64,000 nucleotides of DNA from Leucosporidium creatinivorum (Eukaryota; Basidiomycota; Microbotryomycetes; Leucosporidiales; Leucosporidiaceae). Positions 1 through 11,132 of this stretch are shown one piece after another. Each line of letters begins with the position of its first letter. The stretch's first letter is position 1. The notes beneath the pieces were generated by a model. That model saw nothing but the letters and a program-made list of their open reading frames with translations. It was not told the origin of the DNA and did no database searches. Location of the stretch: assembly GCA_001600635.1 (NCBI GenBank), contig BCKL01000029.1, positions 82,434-146,433 of the forward strand. Reading direction: 5' to 3'. A program made the position numbers and the translations under genes.

Positions 1-687
1 GGCAACAAGGCGAGCGATGGCTTTGGCCTCTTCAGGAGGCTCAGCGTTGGTGGATTCGGAAGCAAGCCCAAGCCCCCTTCCCCTCCCGCTTCCAACGTCG
101 GTGGACCTCGCTCGGCCGCTCCTGCCCCCGCTCCCGTCGCAGCTGCCCCCGCCCCTGCGCCAGCTCCCGCCCAAGCTCCCTCCCTCGCCGTTCCAGAGGA
201 GCGCCCCGCTCGCGGACGAGCTGCCGGTGGACCCAAGAAGAAGCGTGGAGTTAGTCCCTTCGGCGAGAGGATGCTGAGGGGATTGGGACAGGCTTAAGGA
301 GGAGACTCGCAGGCGGCGGCGAGGGCGGAAGAGGAGCAGAAGCGCCGAGACGAGCGCGACCGCCGAGATGAGGTCGCCTACACCAAAAGCTTCTCCACCA
401 ACGATATCCTCGCTTGTCAACACACCTTTCACCACCACGACACCAGCACTTCTTTGTCCGCTTCACCCATCTCCCTTCGCCGTCGACCGAGTCGGCGACC
501 CTGTCCTCCTTCCAGCACCCTCGATACGAAACGACTCTCCCCCTCTGCACATCTGTACCAACACCACCACCACCACGCTCCGAGGGATGTACATAGCTCG
601 TCTCCTTCCTCACCTCGCTCCCCTTCGACGACGACGAACAACGACAACTCGAGTACTCGCAGCCTTCTCTCTCTCTGTCTGTGTTGA
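1..687 (+). CDS. 3' end of an Ala/Pro-rich protein gene (partial)
   Basis: Frame 1 is open from the window edge and reads a low-complexity Ala/Pro segment ending in a Lys/Arg-rich patch around position 240. A stop TAA follows at 295-297. A 63-nt intron (GTTAGT donor at 250, CAG ending at 312) would remove that stop and continue in frame into a charged stretch rich in Glu, Arg and Asp, then into His- and Ser-rich sequence with a stop at 685-687. From about 430 to 596 codon bias is stronger in frame 3, so another intron may exist. The protein family is not recognised. The true 3' end could be 297, 596 or 687. Confidence 0.35.
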
Positions 688-779
688 TATATGTGCCTTC
701 TCCATAGTCTCTTGGGAATCGCGGTGATGGAGTGTGTATATAGGCGGATCAGTGATATGCATGCCTTCAATTGTTCTGG

Positions 780-890
780 ACTCGGCGCCGAGGAGAGGGA
801 GAGCGAGCAGAGATTCGCGAAGAACTGCTCGCGAAGGAATGCTGCATGACAGTGCAAGCAGCAGCGCGAGAGGTCTGCTGTAGCTTCCAT
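780..890 (-). pseudogene. 5' relic of a subfamily-2 (MEATAD) MYND gene
   Basis: On the minus strand an ATG at 890 begins the M-E-A-T-A-D-L-S-R-CCLHCHA start seen in the intact subfamily-2 genes. Homology stops at about 844, exactly where the others have the exon-1 donor (ACAG|GTGAG). The sequence beyond is unrelated and I see no later exons. The upstream side still carries the shared promoter module that drives the subfamily-1 gene starting at 1343. This reads as a pair that lost its left-hand partner by truncation. What is seen is the exon-1 match; truncation by deletion is inferred. Confidence 0.6.
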
Positions 891-1342
891 CCGAGAGCGA
901 GAGCGCGAGCAGGCGAAGAGACGAAGCGAGACGAGCAAGTTGAAGCAGGAGATCAAAAGGCAAGAAGGGGCCGAGCTGAGCGCTGAGAAGGTGAGGTGAG
1001 GGGATGTTGAACAGTTGTGAGAGGCTGAAAGACGAGTAGTAGTAGTTTAGCTTCATTCTCCCTCTGCCCAGCTCTCCCTGCTTCGCTGCAGAATCGCTGA
1101 CCCCCTCTCCCTCGGCTCGAGCCCTCCCTTGCCCTCCCTCGGATTCGACCGTCTCTCGCTCCTCTTGCTCCTGCCGCATCTTTCCTCGCTCAGCTCTCAT
1201 CGACTCGGCTACAGCTCGGAAGCTCTACTGGAAGCACAAGTCGTCTACTCAAAGCTCTACAACACCGCTACAGTTCCGCCCCTCGTCTCCAGCTCGCCTC
1301 GAGGCCTTCCTTCCTTGCTCGTTCGCCGCTCCGCTGAACCGC
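891..1342. promoter_or_regulatory. Bidirectional promoter module I
   Basis: This interval aligns by eye along most of its length with the intergenic regions at 3888-4327, 10698-11132 and 58156-58598. Shared elements are purine-rich DNA next to the subfamily-2 start, a block with CTGACCCCCTCTCxCTC-like text, and a pyrimidine-rich block leading to the subfamily-1 start. The CTGAC...CTCAG text looks like a branch site and acceptor of a 5'-leader intron. A TATA-like GTATATAG lies further out at about 736. Here only the right-hand gene remains intact. Confidence 0.55.
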
Positions 1343-2437
1343 ATGCCTCAAGCCTGCCAGAGCTGCCTCGCAGAGCTCGGAGGAAATACAGGAAGGAAGC
1401 TGCTGATGTGTGGAAGATGTAAGAGGGCGGCTTAGTGAGTTCGTGAGCTGAATGAGACTGGGAAAGCGCGCTGACTGGTCGCTTCCCTCGTACTGCTCTC
1501 GAAGCTGCTCAACAGACTGCCAGGTGGGTCTGTTGCGTTCCGCCGCGTCGTTGGAGGGAGATGTTTGACCGCTTTGTATCCCACAGAAGCGCGATTACGC
1601 TCGCCACAAGCCTCAATGTTTCGAAGCCGTCGAGCAGCAGCGTCTCATGGGGCAGCTCGCCGAGAAGCTCCCCGGACTGGAACGCTATGGGCAGGATGCT
1701 CAACAGCTGCGTACCGGTGTGCATGCTGAGGCGGCGGCCGCCGCTCGCTCGATGCTCCGAGTCGGCACCCCTACCTCGCTGCACGATTCGCACTTCCTCG
1801 TCCTCACCCTCGAGTACCGCTGCACCGATGGACCTCTCCGCACGCGCTATGCGTTCAAAGACTGGGCGATTGAGCCTTACGAAGGCGAAGCATCGTCGGC
1901 GACGCCCGCCACGCTCAAGCGACAAGAAGCTTTTCGGAGCGTTCGGACGACGATGAGGGAGCATGACCCAGTAGCTGGTGCTTCTGGTGGCTCTGCCAGG
2001 TTCTTCCGATTTGTGACTGACCTGCGCGTCGAGTGGGTCGGTCCCAACGGTCCGTTCGCGAAGGACTTTCGTAAGTCGACTCGGGCAGCTTGCTTGCTAA
2101 AGGCTGACCGCAATGTCCACAGCGGTGATCTCAATCATCAACAAGACACAGGTCGAATACTTCTGCGAACTCAAAGACTGGCCGCCCAACCCCGACCTGC
2201 ATGCGCTCCTCGGCCGAATCTTTTCGGCGCCGAATCCGCTTCCCTGCCACAGCATCTTTCGCGACGACTACCTGAGCACATTTCCCACCGCCGAAGCTCG
2301 AGCCAAAGTGATCCTGTACGAGCTGCTTGACCGAGATCAGCTGCTGAAGGAAGGCGTCGAGGTGAGTCGGGCTCGGCGAGCTTCTACGACCGAGCCAGCA
2401 AGCTGACGTCTTCCCTTCGCAGCTGCTGAAGAGGTGA
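1343..2437 (+). CDS. MYND-type zinc-finger protein, subfamily 1 (copy 1a)
   Basis: Five exons: 1343-1434, 1505-1523, 1587-2070, 2123-2361, 2423-2437, total 849 nt, 282 aa. The N-terminus has CxxC (CQSC), a second CxxC (CGRC), then YCSTDC and a His/Cys end (RHKPQC), which is the MYND zinc-finger pattern. The YCxxxC half sits on a 19-nt micro-exon. Residues after about 60 form a conserved body shared only with its paralogs here, with motifs GTPTSLHDSHFL, RFVTDLRVEW, DWPPNPDL and HSIFRDDYLSTF. The last exon encodes only LLKR. MYND fingers usually bind proline-rich partners; the body has no family I recognise. It forms the right half of module I, whose left half is a relic. Confidence 0.85.
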
Positions 2438-2880
2438 ACAGGGGATCTCGACATGTGGCCGAGTACTTGCTAGCTTGAAGAAATGTCTGGTGCAACGCTC
2501 GCTCGAGCGTTCTGATCTCACGAAGAGCTATCAGCCGTTTCAAAGAAATCGGCGAATAGATGAGCTGCTATACGACAAGGCAGCGAATGGATCGAGTACG
2601 CAAGAGACGCCAGTTCTGCTTTCCGCTGGACAGAGTGGCTGCCGCCTCTCCTTGACCAGACCATCAAGTCGGCGGCTCGGCGGCTCGGCGATTTTGCGAC
2701 TCCGATTCCTCGTCTTCACCATCCCCTTCCTTCTCGAACTTGGCTGTCATAACGTCGAAAAGGAGGGTATAGTAGAACTACATGCGCTATCACTCTCGTA
2801 ATCCCTGGAGCCTCCGCTATCGCGAGCAGGCCCGAAGGTCAGCGCCGAAGCAAAATGTGAGCGTCGTGGACTCACCCTGA
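2438..2880. other. Convergent intergenic region, no gene seen
   Basis: This stretch lies between the 3' ends of copy 1a (plus) and copy 2b (minus). Short ORFs here have no recognisable motif or convincing codon bias. It probably holds the two 3' untranslated regions. Confidence 0.5.
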
Positions 2881-3887
2881 CTACCGTTTTGAGTCGCGAC
2901 TAAGCCAACCATGTCCTCCTGTTGCCGAATCGTCCCTCACAGACCAAGTCTTGTCCCCCTGCGACGCCTCGATCTCGCCCAGGAAGATGCTGAACCACTC
3001 GCGCTGAACCTCGGCGCTGGCAGGCTCGCTCGGCTTTCCCATGATACCGATGCCCGCACCGACAGCGAACCATCTAGTGTCCGATTCTTGTCCAACCCTC
3101 AGTAGCATGATGGTGATGTACTTCGAGTCGCCCATGCCCATCCGTCGGCGCGAGACGAGACCGCTGAGCCACGAATTGGCGCATGGGAGACAGAAATCGC
3201 CCCAGTCGAGATGCTGAGCGACATAGGCCCATGTGAGTACTTCGCCATCGATTGGCTGGATACGCTGGCGCAGATCTTGGATAGCGGAGGAGGAGGCAGC
3301 CTCGGCGTTGAAGCGGACGACTAGGATCTGCTCGTGCGAAGTTGGGTTGGGAGGAAGAAGGCTGCAGGCGGCATGCCAGAGGGGCACTGCGAGCTCAACA
3401 GATGTTAAGCTTAGCACGACAAGTGAAGCACGCATGTAGGCTCACAACTCAGCAGTCGTTGGTAGGCTTCCCAGTTCAAGCTCACACTCCTCGGCATCGA
3501 GTTCAGTGATCCACCGGGTCGCTGGATCGCTTGACAGAAGATCTTGTGCTTTGACCAGTCGCTTTTTTTCTGTAGAGGAGTGCGGTCAGCTTTCGATTCG
3601 GCGTCTTGCCCTTCCTTCGCCTTTCAAGTCTCCGCTTTGGCTTGCCTGCTTGTCTAAGAAGAATGAGACTCACGGCAGGCAGCGGAGCAGTATCCGGCTT
3701 TTGTACATCCTCCACAGCGCAGCAGCTTTTTTACGGCGCCGGTAGGTGAAGCTGGTCGAGCGCTGAACGTCAGCACCTCTAGGCTCTCGCTCGTCACTCG
3801 CTCGCTCCACCGCTGCAGGGGAAGGGCGGGCTCACCTGTAGCATGACAGTGCAAGCAGCAGCGCGAGTGGTCTGCTGTAGCTTCCAT
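2881..3887 (-). pseudogene. MYND-type protein, subfamily 2 (copy 2b), one-base frameshift
   Basis: Exons on the minus strand: 3887-3836, 3751-3674, 3569-3446, 3386-2881. Exon 1 encodes MEATADHSRCCLHCHAT. Exon 2 carries CGGC and YCSAAC. Exon 3 carries the W-x2-H-x3-C end (DWSKHKIFC), completing a MYND finger. Exon 4 encodes a body of about 165 aa beginning PLWHAAC. Exon 3 is 124 nt, whereas the paralogs at 11133 and 57229 have 123. The extra base lies in a run of seven A at 3569-3563 just after the acceptor. As read, translation leaves the finger frame and stops at the exon end; with six A the product would be 252 aa. A homopolymer sequencing error would explain this equally well. It pairs head to head with copy 1b. 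Confidence 0.7.
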
Positions 3888-4327
3888 ACGAGAGCGAGAG
3901 CGAGCAGGCGAAGAGACGAAAGCGAGCAAGTTGAATCAGGAGATCAAAAGGCCAGAAGGGGCCGAGCTGAGAAGGAGAGGCGAGGGCGGTTGAGGAGGTG
4001 TGAAGGTGTGAGTGGCCAGCTGTAGCGCTTTAGCTTCCCCTGATATCTCTCACTACTCCCNACTCCCCTACAGAAGAATCGCTGACCCCCTCTCNCTCAG
4101 CTCGAGCCCTCCCTTGCCCTCCCTCGAAGCCGACCGTCGCTCGCTCCTCTTGTTCCTGCCGCATCTTTCCTCGCTCAGCTCTCGTCGACTCGGCTACAGC
4201 TCGAAAGCTCTACTGGAAGCACAACTCGACTCTACGAAGCTTTACAACTCCGCTACAGCTCCGCCCCCTCGTCTCAGCTCGCCTCCAAGCTCGCAACTCG
4301 GACCGCTCGCCTCTCGCGCTCGACTGC
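3888..4327. promoter_or_regulatory. Bidirectional promoter module II
   Basis: The stretch of about 400 bp from roughly 3845 to 4245 is the reverse complement of 11175-10775 with almost no differences. The two ambiguous bases at 4061 and 4095 read t and c in the other copy. It separates copy 2b (minus) from copy 1b (plus). It contains CTGACCCCCTCTC followed by CTCAG, which looks like a 5'-leader intron end for the plus-strand gene. Confidence 0.6.
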
Positions 4328-5438
4328 ATGACACAGCTTTGCCAGAACTGCATCCTGGAGCTCGGAGAAGAGACTGGAAAGAAGATTTTAGTCTGCTCGA
4401 GATGTATGAAGGCTGTATAGTGAGTGGCTGCTGAGTTCAGCGCGGCGGGTGCGATTATTGAAGAGACGTCGCTTACCACTGTTCTCATTCCTATAGCTGC
4501 TCGAAGGAGTGCCAGGTAGCTCAGCACGCTTCACCACAACCCAGGACCTCGCTGACCCCCGACCTACCGCTGCAGAAGAATCACTACTCGCGCCACAAGC
4601 CGGTCTGTCTTCGCAGCGTCGCGCTGCAGAGCGAGCTGAAAGAGGTCGAGCGCAGCCTAACGGGAGCAGAGCGCTATTGGAAAGATGCGGAAAAGCTCCG
4701 CCGCGAGATCTACATGGAAACCGCCGCGGCTGCGCGCTCCCTGCTCTTCGTCGGCACCCCCGGCTCGCTTCACGATTCGCATTACCTCTTCGTCACTTTC
4801 GGATACAAGCAGCAGCTCGACGTACCCCTCCGACAGCGATTCACGTATAGGACGGCTGCGGCCAAGGCCTTCGAAGGAGACGACGGCGCATTGTCGCAGG
4901 CGGATCTCGCTCGGCGACAAGGCTTAAGCCGTACCCGGGCCGAATTGAGGGTGTACAACCCTGCGGACATCACACACCGTGACCCGGATAGCTACTTCAG
5001 GTTCATTCTATGCTTCGAGGTGGAGTGGATGAGTCCAGCTGGGTGCGTAACGAGGGACTTCTGTACGTTGAGTCCGAGTCTTGGCCGTGAAGAGCGATCG
5101 CTTCCTCACACAGGTTGCATCGCAGCCGTCGTCATTACCATTAACAAAGCTCAGGTTGAATGCTTCTGTCGACTTGAAGACTGGCCGCCCAACCCGGACT
5201 TGGATGCCCTTCTTCGCCAGATCCTCTCTGCGCCGAGCTTCCGCCCACCCTACAGCATCGTCCGTGACGACTTCTTGAACACTTTCCGCACACTGGAAGC
5301 TACGAGGCAAGTCTTGATCTACGAGCGTATGTACCGAGATCAGCTCTTGAAAGAGGGAGTCGAGGTACGTCTCCCTTTCCTCGTTCCCTGCGCCGAGGGA
5401 GCGAACTGACGCTCATCGGCTTCCAGCTACTGAAGTGA
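4328..5438 (+). CDS. MYND-type zinc-finger protein, subfamily 1 (copy 1b)
   Basis: Five exons: 4328-4419, 4497-4515, 4576-5062, 5126-5364, 5427-5438, total 849 nt, 282 aa. MYND ligands are seen as CQNC, CSRC, YCSKEC (19-nt micro-exon) and SRHKPVC. The body keeps the subfamily motifs GTPGSLHDSHYL, PLRQRFTY, FEVEWMSP, DWPPNPDL and YSIVRDDF, and ends LLKEGVE/LLK. Exon 4 is 239 nt, as in copies 1a, 1c and 1f. Residues 50-80 look alpha-helical and charged. Its partner is the frameshifted copy 2b. No function beyond a probable zinc-dependent protein interaction can be claimed. Confidence 0.85.
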
Positions 5439-5926
5439 AGCTCGAGAGCGATGGGATACGATAGAAGAAGTAGGCTCGGCGCTCTGCATTACTCGATCTG
5501 TACTCTGTTCGACCGGTGCCAACTCAGCCCGAGCCTTTCGAGGCCGTTCGGAATCGGAGCAGAGGGAGAGAGGTGTAAGCCATACGGGGCTCTCTGCACG
5601 ACCGAAAAGCTCTTGATGATAGGATTACAAGTCGCCGACGACAACCTATAGCCCACCACCAGCTTCGAGCAGACTTGCGCCGCGAAACTGCATCTCGGCG
5701 ATGAGCCTGCCCTCCCTCTCTTCTTCCGCCGTTCTCTCTCTCATCTCTCTACTTCGCTCCAACTCACCCACCGATACTCGGAACCTTCTCCCCACCACCT
5801 GGATCAACCCTCTCCAGGCGCAAGGGCTTTGCCATTAGAGGTCGAGGCGACTTGCCTTATAATGCTCTCAGCTGGCTTGGAAAATCTACTCGAGCGGGGC
5901 TTGTCTCTGCACCACTCACCGCTACT
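5439..5926. other. Intergenic region upstream of GCV1
   Basis: This stretch holds the 3' flank of copy 1b and the promoter and 5' leader of GCV1. From about 5700 to 5830 it is C/T-rich, typical of fungal promoter or leader DNA. No supported ORF. Confidence 0.45.
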
Positions 5927-7890
5927 ATGAGCCTGTTGCACGCCCTCCGCCCTCGTCGCCTAGCTGCTACGCCCGCTGCTCTCCAGCGCGCCTTCTCCAC
6001 CAGCCCCATCCTCCCCGTGCGTTTGGCGGCTCAATCGCTCAACTCGGGCTCTACCGCGGCTCAGCTGACCACCTCCCATCGCTCGCAAGCAGAAGTACGC
6101 TCGTACACCTCTTTACGACTTTCACACGAAGCCCGAGCATGGCGGCAAGATGGTCGAGTTTGCGGGGTGGGAGATGCCGCTGAGCTACAACGCGCCCGTC
6201 GGACCTAACGTGGCTGGAGGACCTGGTGAGTCGGGTGTCCATGCTTCTGCTGGGAGTACTTTGGTGCTCTACGGAAGCTGTAGGAGCAGCGCAAGGCGAG
6301 GGAACGATAAGCTCTCGTCAGGTGGGGAGATTGAGCACGAACAGCCCGTCCGGTGAAGCGGAAGAGGTGCAGAGGGCTGCTCGAAGTACTCAAAATGGTC
6401 TCGGGTGGTATACATCTCGACAAGTGCTTCCCCGAGCTGTCCTGGCCTAGTTCTCGGCGCTCGGCGAGGCTTTCAGCACAGTCCAAGCTTCCTCGAATCC
6501 TACGCTGACTGGCTACACCTCCCACCACAGTCGCGGAGCACCACCAAGTGCGCAAGTCTTCGGGACTCTTCGACGTCGGACACATGATTCAGTCGACGTG
6601 AGTTCGACCTCCCGCCCGTCTTCGGCGATGAGGAAAGGCTGATCCCGTCCCATCTCTTCCAGCTTCGACGGACCTGGAGCTCTGCCCTTCCTCTCGCACA
6701 TTCTTCCTGCTTCACTCGCTACCCTTCCCGTGCCCAAGGCCGACGGGGACGTCCTTCGTTCGACTCTCAGTGTCCTTCTCAACGAGGAGGGAGGCATCAT
6801 CGACGATTGCATGGTCACTCGCTGGGGCGAGGAGTCGTGAGTTGAGATCGCTGGACTCTTTTCTGAGTGAGCTACAGTTGACCTGCTCTCCCCTCAGTTT
6901 TTACCTCGTCACCAACGCCGGCCGAGCCGCCGAGGACCTCGCTTGGATCGAGAAGCACCTTGCCAGCTGGAACGCTTCGCGCACGGCAGAGCAAGTCAAG
7001 ATGAACGTCCTCCGCTCCCACGGTCTCATCGCCCTCCAAGGTCCCTCCTCGCACATCGCCCTCCAACGCCTGCTCTCCCCCTCCACCAACATCAACAAGC
7101 TCCTCACCTTCTCCACCTCGGCCTTCCTCCCTATCCCTTCTCTCGGCGCCGACGCTCCCGCCGTGCACGTAGCTCGCGGAGGATACACCGGCGAGGACGG
7201 ATTCGAGATCAGCGTCGAGGGTGGAAGGACCGAGGAGCTCGCGAGCATGCTCCTCGAGCAGTCGGAGGTCAAGCTGGCTGGTTTGGCGGCGAGGGATAGT
7301 TTGAGGCTGGAGGCTGGTCTATGCCTGTACGGTCACGACTTGAACGAGGGTACTGGTGTTGGAGAGGCCGCGCTCGGATGGGTCGTCGGTGAGTCCCGTT
7401 CGGCTACCGCTTCGCTCGCTCTTGTCTCCTAAGAGCAAATCACTGACTCTCCCCTCTCTCAATCACCTTAACAGGAAAGGACCGTCGCACTCCTGGATCT
7501 TTCATCGGCTCGGATCGCACTCTCAAGGAGCTCAAGAAGGGTGGCACTTCGCGCAAGCGTGTCGGTCTGGTCGTCGAGAAGGGACCAGCAGCAAGGGGTG
7601 CGCTCTATCCCTCTACTCGCTCCCTCGATCATAGCTGACTCCCCTCCCATCATCTTGCAGAGGGCGCCAAAATCTACTCGCTCGACGCCGAGCCTCAACA
7701 CATCGGCACCGTCACTTCGGGTCTCCCCGCTCCTACCGTGGGCAAGAACATCAGCATGGGATACATCTCCACCGCCGAGGGACTATGGAAGAAGGGATCG
7801 CAGGTGCAGGTCGACATTCGCGGCAAGATGAAGAAGGCCGAGGTGGTTGGCATGCCGTGGATCGAGCCTGGGTACTTCAGGGGAGAGTAG
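5927..7890 (+). CDS. GCV1: Aminomethyltransferase, glycine cleavage system T protein
   Basis: Seven exons: 5927-6016, 6093-6225, 6531-6597, 6663-6836, 6898-7388, 7475-7597, 7661-7890, total 1308 nt, 435 aa. It transfers the aminomethyl carbon of glycine from the H protein to tetrahydrofolate, releasing ammonia, in the mitochondrial glycine decarboxylase complex. The first 30 residues are Arg/Ala/Ser-rich without acidic residues ([16 protein letters not shown]), a good mitochondrial presequence. Family motifs are [37 protein letters not shown], LGPxS-like [31 protein letters not shown] and a C-terminal barrel with GxVTSG. Length and motif order match the family. Intron 2 (6226-6530, 305 nt) is long for this genome. 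Confidence 0.97.
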
Positions 7891-8082
7891 ACGTTGTTCG
7901 ATGTAGATGTGCTGTGTACTGAAGACGTCTGTTTTGCTGTGCGCCTCTTGTGGCCAGGTCTAAGCGAGCGAGAGCAGCTGGCTTGCCGTTCGCCGAAGTA
8001 GCTTCTCCTCGTAGAGAAGCTCCGACTGCTCCGCTCACGCCATAAGCGCTGTATAGTAGGCGTTGCAGCACGCTACAGTCTT

Positions 8083-9102
8083 CTATTGAGCCTCCTGCTT
8101 GGCCTTGTGCAGCTTAAGCCTCGCCTCCTTCTTAACCGTCCCCTCACTTCGCTCCACCGCCAACTCGAAAGCCTTGACCGCCTCCTGACGCTGCTCAGCA
8201 TCACCACCCGCTGCTACAGACGCGACCAGAGCTTCGCCGAGCCGCACCCAGCCCTTTCCCCATGATGGCAGCAGCTCGGTCGCCTTGCGAGCGTCGGAGA
8301 GGGCGAGTTCGAGAGGGTTTGGTGCGGAGGGAAGAGCTGCGGGCGAGGGCGAGGAGAGGTGGTTAAGGAGGGTGACGGAGCGGTTGGCGTACAAAGCTGC
8401 CGAGTCGGGCTATCGAGGAAGAGGTCAGCGATAGTTCTCCGAGTCGGCCGAGCGAAAGCACCCACCGCCTCTCCGATGGCCTCGCTGTATAGCTCTACGG
8501 CAGTCGCCCAATCACTCTTCTTGAATGCCTCGGTTCCCTTTGCTTTGGCTTCCTCGGCTTTAGGTGGCAGAGGAGCGACTGGTGGGTTCGGTCCAGCGTG
8601 TCGAGCGATGAGGTTTGTCAGGCCTTGCGGGTCGGCTCCCTTGAGCGTCTCGACGACGCCTTGGTCACCCTTGATGGCAAGGAAGGTGGGCATAGCAGCG
8701 ACTTTGCTGTTGAGGTGGCAGAACGATTAGTAAGCGAAGAGCGAGAAACCTCGGCGAAGGTGGCGCCGAACTCACTACTTCTGGGCGACGGGCTGTACCT
8801 TGTCTACGTCGACGCGGAGGAATGTGACTTGAGGGTGCTGCTTGGCGAGGTTGGCGTAGATGGGTGCGATCGTCTTACAGGGACCGCCTGAGGCGGAGAG
8901 GAAATGAGAGTCAGCTCTGCTCTACAGAGGTGAGCCAGAGCAGCGGCAGCAGGGGTGATAGCTCAACGATTTACAGAATCACACGAGAGCACTCACACCA
9001 TGTAGCGTGAAAGTCGACGGCCACCGTCTTGCCCGCGGCCTTGGAGGACCGGAGGGCTTCATTCCAGGCGGAAACAGAGGCGATCTCGGTGGGGCTGGCC
9101 AT
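8083..9102 (-). CDS. Thioredoxin-TPR fusion protein
   Basis: Four exons: 9102-8997, 8887-8776, 8706-8466, 8409-8083, total 786 nt, 261 aa. Residues 1-110 are a thioredoxin fold with the redox site WCGPCK, VDFHATW before it, VDVDKV and the cis-proline motif AMPTF. After a Pro/Ala linker, residues about 135-261 look like TPR repeats (AEEAKAKGTEAFKKSDWATAVELY; then YANRSVTLL and an Ala/Glu-rich helix). No signal or targeting peptide is evident, so it is probably cytosolic. TPR units often bind chaperone C-termini, so a link between thiol redox and chaperones is inferred. Introns cut the thioredoxin fold at WC|G and KY|K. It is convergent with GCV1. Confidence 0.9.
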
Positions 9103-9580
9103 GGTAGCTCAAACGGTGGTGTTGTGTTGTAGGCGGGTGTGCTGAGAGTCGGAGAGGTGGCAGAAGGAGAGCGAGAGTCAGCAGCGCGCGTTTCGAACGC
9201 GGCAAGGCGCCATCAGTCAGCAGCAGGAAATCGAGCTTACGAGGGCTTGTGTTGGCTGCACGAGATTCGACGTCCTTCCACGAGAAACGCGGACGAGAAA
9301 GAGTGGCAGCGATTGGACGGAGGGAGAGCTGCGGAGCCTGTCGCTCTTCTTCTTCCACGTCTCGTGCGCCTAACACTGCGCCGAGGTCCCGTGCAACACT
9401 TAAAGGACTTCTCTACAGTCCATCGCTAGTTTGTACCGCTCCGAGAGGTGTCCTCGCCGCCTTCTTCAGCAGTTCGGCGCCGCGTCAAGTTGAGAGCCGA
9501 GCTCGGCGCCGAGAAATGAGAGACCAACGTCAAGGTTTCAAAGAGGGCTATCGTAAGCTACAGAGCTACCCTTCATCTCT
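9103..9580. other. Intergenic region between two minus-strand genes
   Basis: This stretch covers the promoter of the thioredoxin-TPR gene and the 3' flank of MYND copy 1c. Overlapping ORFs here lack recognisable motifs. Nothing further is supported. Confidence 0.4.
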
Positions 9581-10697
9581 TCAAAGGTCCAGCGGCTGCA
9601 AAATTGAGTCGTCAGCATCGTTTCGCACGCTCGTGTCGAAAGCCGAAATCCGAACTCACCTGAACGCCAATCACCTTCAGCTTGCTCAGCCTCGCCTTCT
9701 CGTACTGTTTCACAAACTCCCTGCCTTCTTCGGGGTCCTCACTCGCCAAGTAATCGGCGCGCACGAGAGGGTACTGCCCGAGCGACCTGGGCACCTCCCA
9801 CACTCGGCGGAAGAAGGCTTGCCAGTCGGGGTTGAGCTTCGACTCCTTGAGCATGCTGAAGTAGTCAAGCGAGGTCTTGTGGATCGCGAGCGGGAAGGCT
9901 GCGAGCAAGACGATGTGAGCTCGAGGTAGACAGGCGCACATGAACGCCGAGCGAGTGCCTACTTACCGAGCTGGTAAGTCTCCAGTTCCAAGTCGAACGA
10001 GAAGGTGACCCGAACAACCGCGACAAAGCTAAGCGCCGAAGCTGGGTTCTGAGCTCCAGGAATTGAAGAGCCCATCGCAGTCTGACTCCTCGCCCGAAGG
10101 ATGTTGTCCTGCTCGCCTGGCTCTACAGCGTCCAAGGCATCGGCGTACTCAATGACTTCCCCTCCTTCGAAGTGCATCCTCTCCCTGTAAGTCCTGCCCG
10201 AAGGATCGTACGAGAAGCGAAGGCGAATGAGGTGGGTTTGAGCGAGTGAGTCGGCCTTGCCGAGGCGAAGGGCGGTACGAGCGACGACGATGGTCTCGTC
10301 CGGCAGCTCACGTGGGAGCATCCTATATTCCGCCTGCATTTTCTTGGTCGCCGCGTCGAGGTCCTTTGCGTGCTTAGCCAGCTCTCGATTCATGCGGACG
10401 TTGCGAGCACAGTCTTGAGAATGCTTCGGCCAGTGCTTGACCTGCAGGAAGCAAACGAGTGAGTGAAGCTCGGTCGGAAGCTATAAGTCTCTGGAAGACG
10501 GACTTGACAGTCTTTGCAGCAGCTGCAGGGTTCGGCGGGAGTCAGTCCCTGCTTGTGACGCCGACGGCAAGGGGCTTCGCCGCTTTCGACGGCCGGACTC
10601 ACTAAGAGGTGATCTTGCACTTCGAGCACAGTTGCAGCTTCTTTTCTGTTCCCTCTCCCACAGCTACCTCACAGTTGGCGCACTGTCGGGAGACCAT
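9581..10697 (-). CDS. MYND-type zinc-finger protein, subfamily 1 (copy 1c)
   Basis: Five exons: 10697-10603, 10522-10504, 10441-9967, 9898-9660, 9595-9581, total 843 nt, 280 aa. MYND ligands: CANC, CSKC, YCCKDC (19-nt micro-exon) and W-x2-H-x3-C (HWPKHSQDC). The body is the most diverged in the subfamily but keeps arginine/leucine-rich GKADSLAQTHLI, a basic segment, LNPDWQAFFRRVW (where others have DWPPNPDL) and a 239-nt exon 4. The last 15-nt exon encodes PLDL. It is head to head with copy 2c across module III. Compared with module II, the whole pair is inverted. Confidence 0.85.
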
Positions 10698-11132
10698 GAG
10701 CGGCGAGGCGAGCGGTCCGAGTTGTGAGCTTCGAGGGCGAGCTGGAGACGAGGGGGCGGAGCTGTAGCAGTGGTGTAGAGCTTTGTAGAGTCGAGTTGTG
10801 CTTCCAGTAGAGCTTTCGAACCGTAGCCGAGTCGACGAGAGCTGAGCGAGGAAAGATGCGGCAGGAACAAGAGGAGCGAGCGACGGTCGGCTTCGAGGGA
10901 GGGCAAGGGAGGGCTCGAGCTGAGGGAGAGGGGGTCAGCGATTCTTCTGTAGGGGAGTAGGGAGTAGTGAGAGATATCAGGGGAAGCTAAAGCGCTACAG
11001 CTGGCCACTCACACCTTCACACCTCCTCAACCGCCCTCGCCTCTCCTTCTCAGCTCGGCCCCTTCTGGCCTTTTGATCTCCTGATTCAACTTGCTCGCTT
11101 TCGTCTCTTCGCCTGCTCGCTCTCGCTCTCGT
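10698..11132. promoter_or_regulatory. Bidirectional promoter module III (inverted copy of module II)
   Basis: From about 10775 to 11175 this is the reverse complement of 4245-3845 and nearly identical. Closer to the 1c start, similarity drops to that seen between the other modules. The near-identity covers exon 1 of copies 2b and 2c as well. The two inverted copies flank a 6.4-kb segment that holds GCV1 and the thioredoxin-TPR gene. Confidence 0.65.

Noticed and set aside
6872-7299. Long antisense and alternate-frame ORFs across GCV1 exon 5
   Set aside because: They mirror the strongly biased third positions of the GCV1 frame and have no motif of their own.
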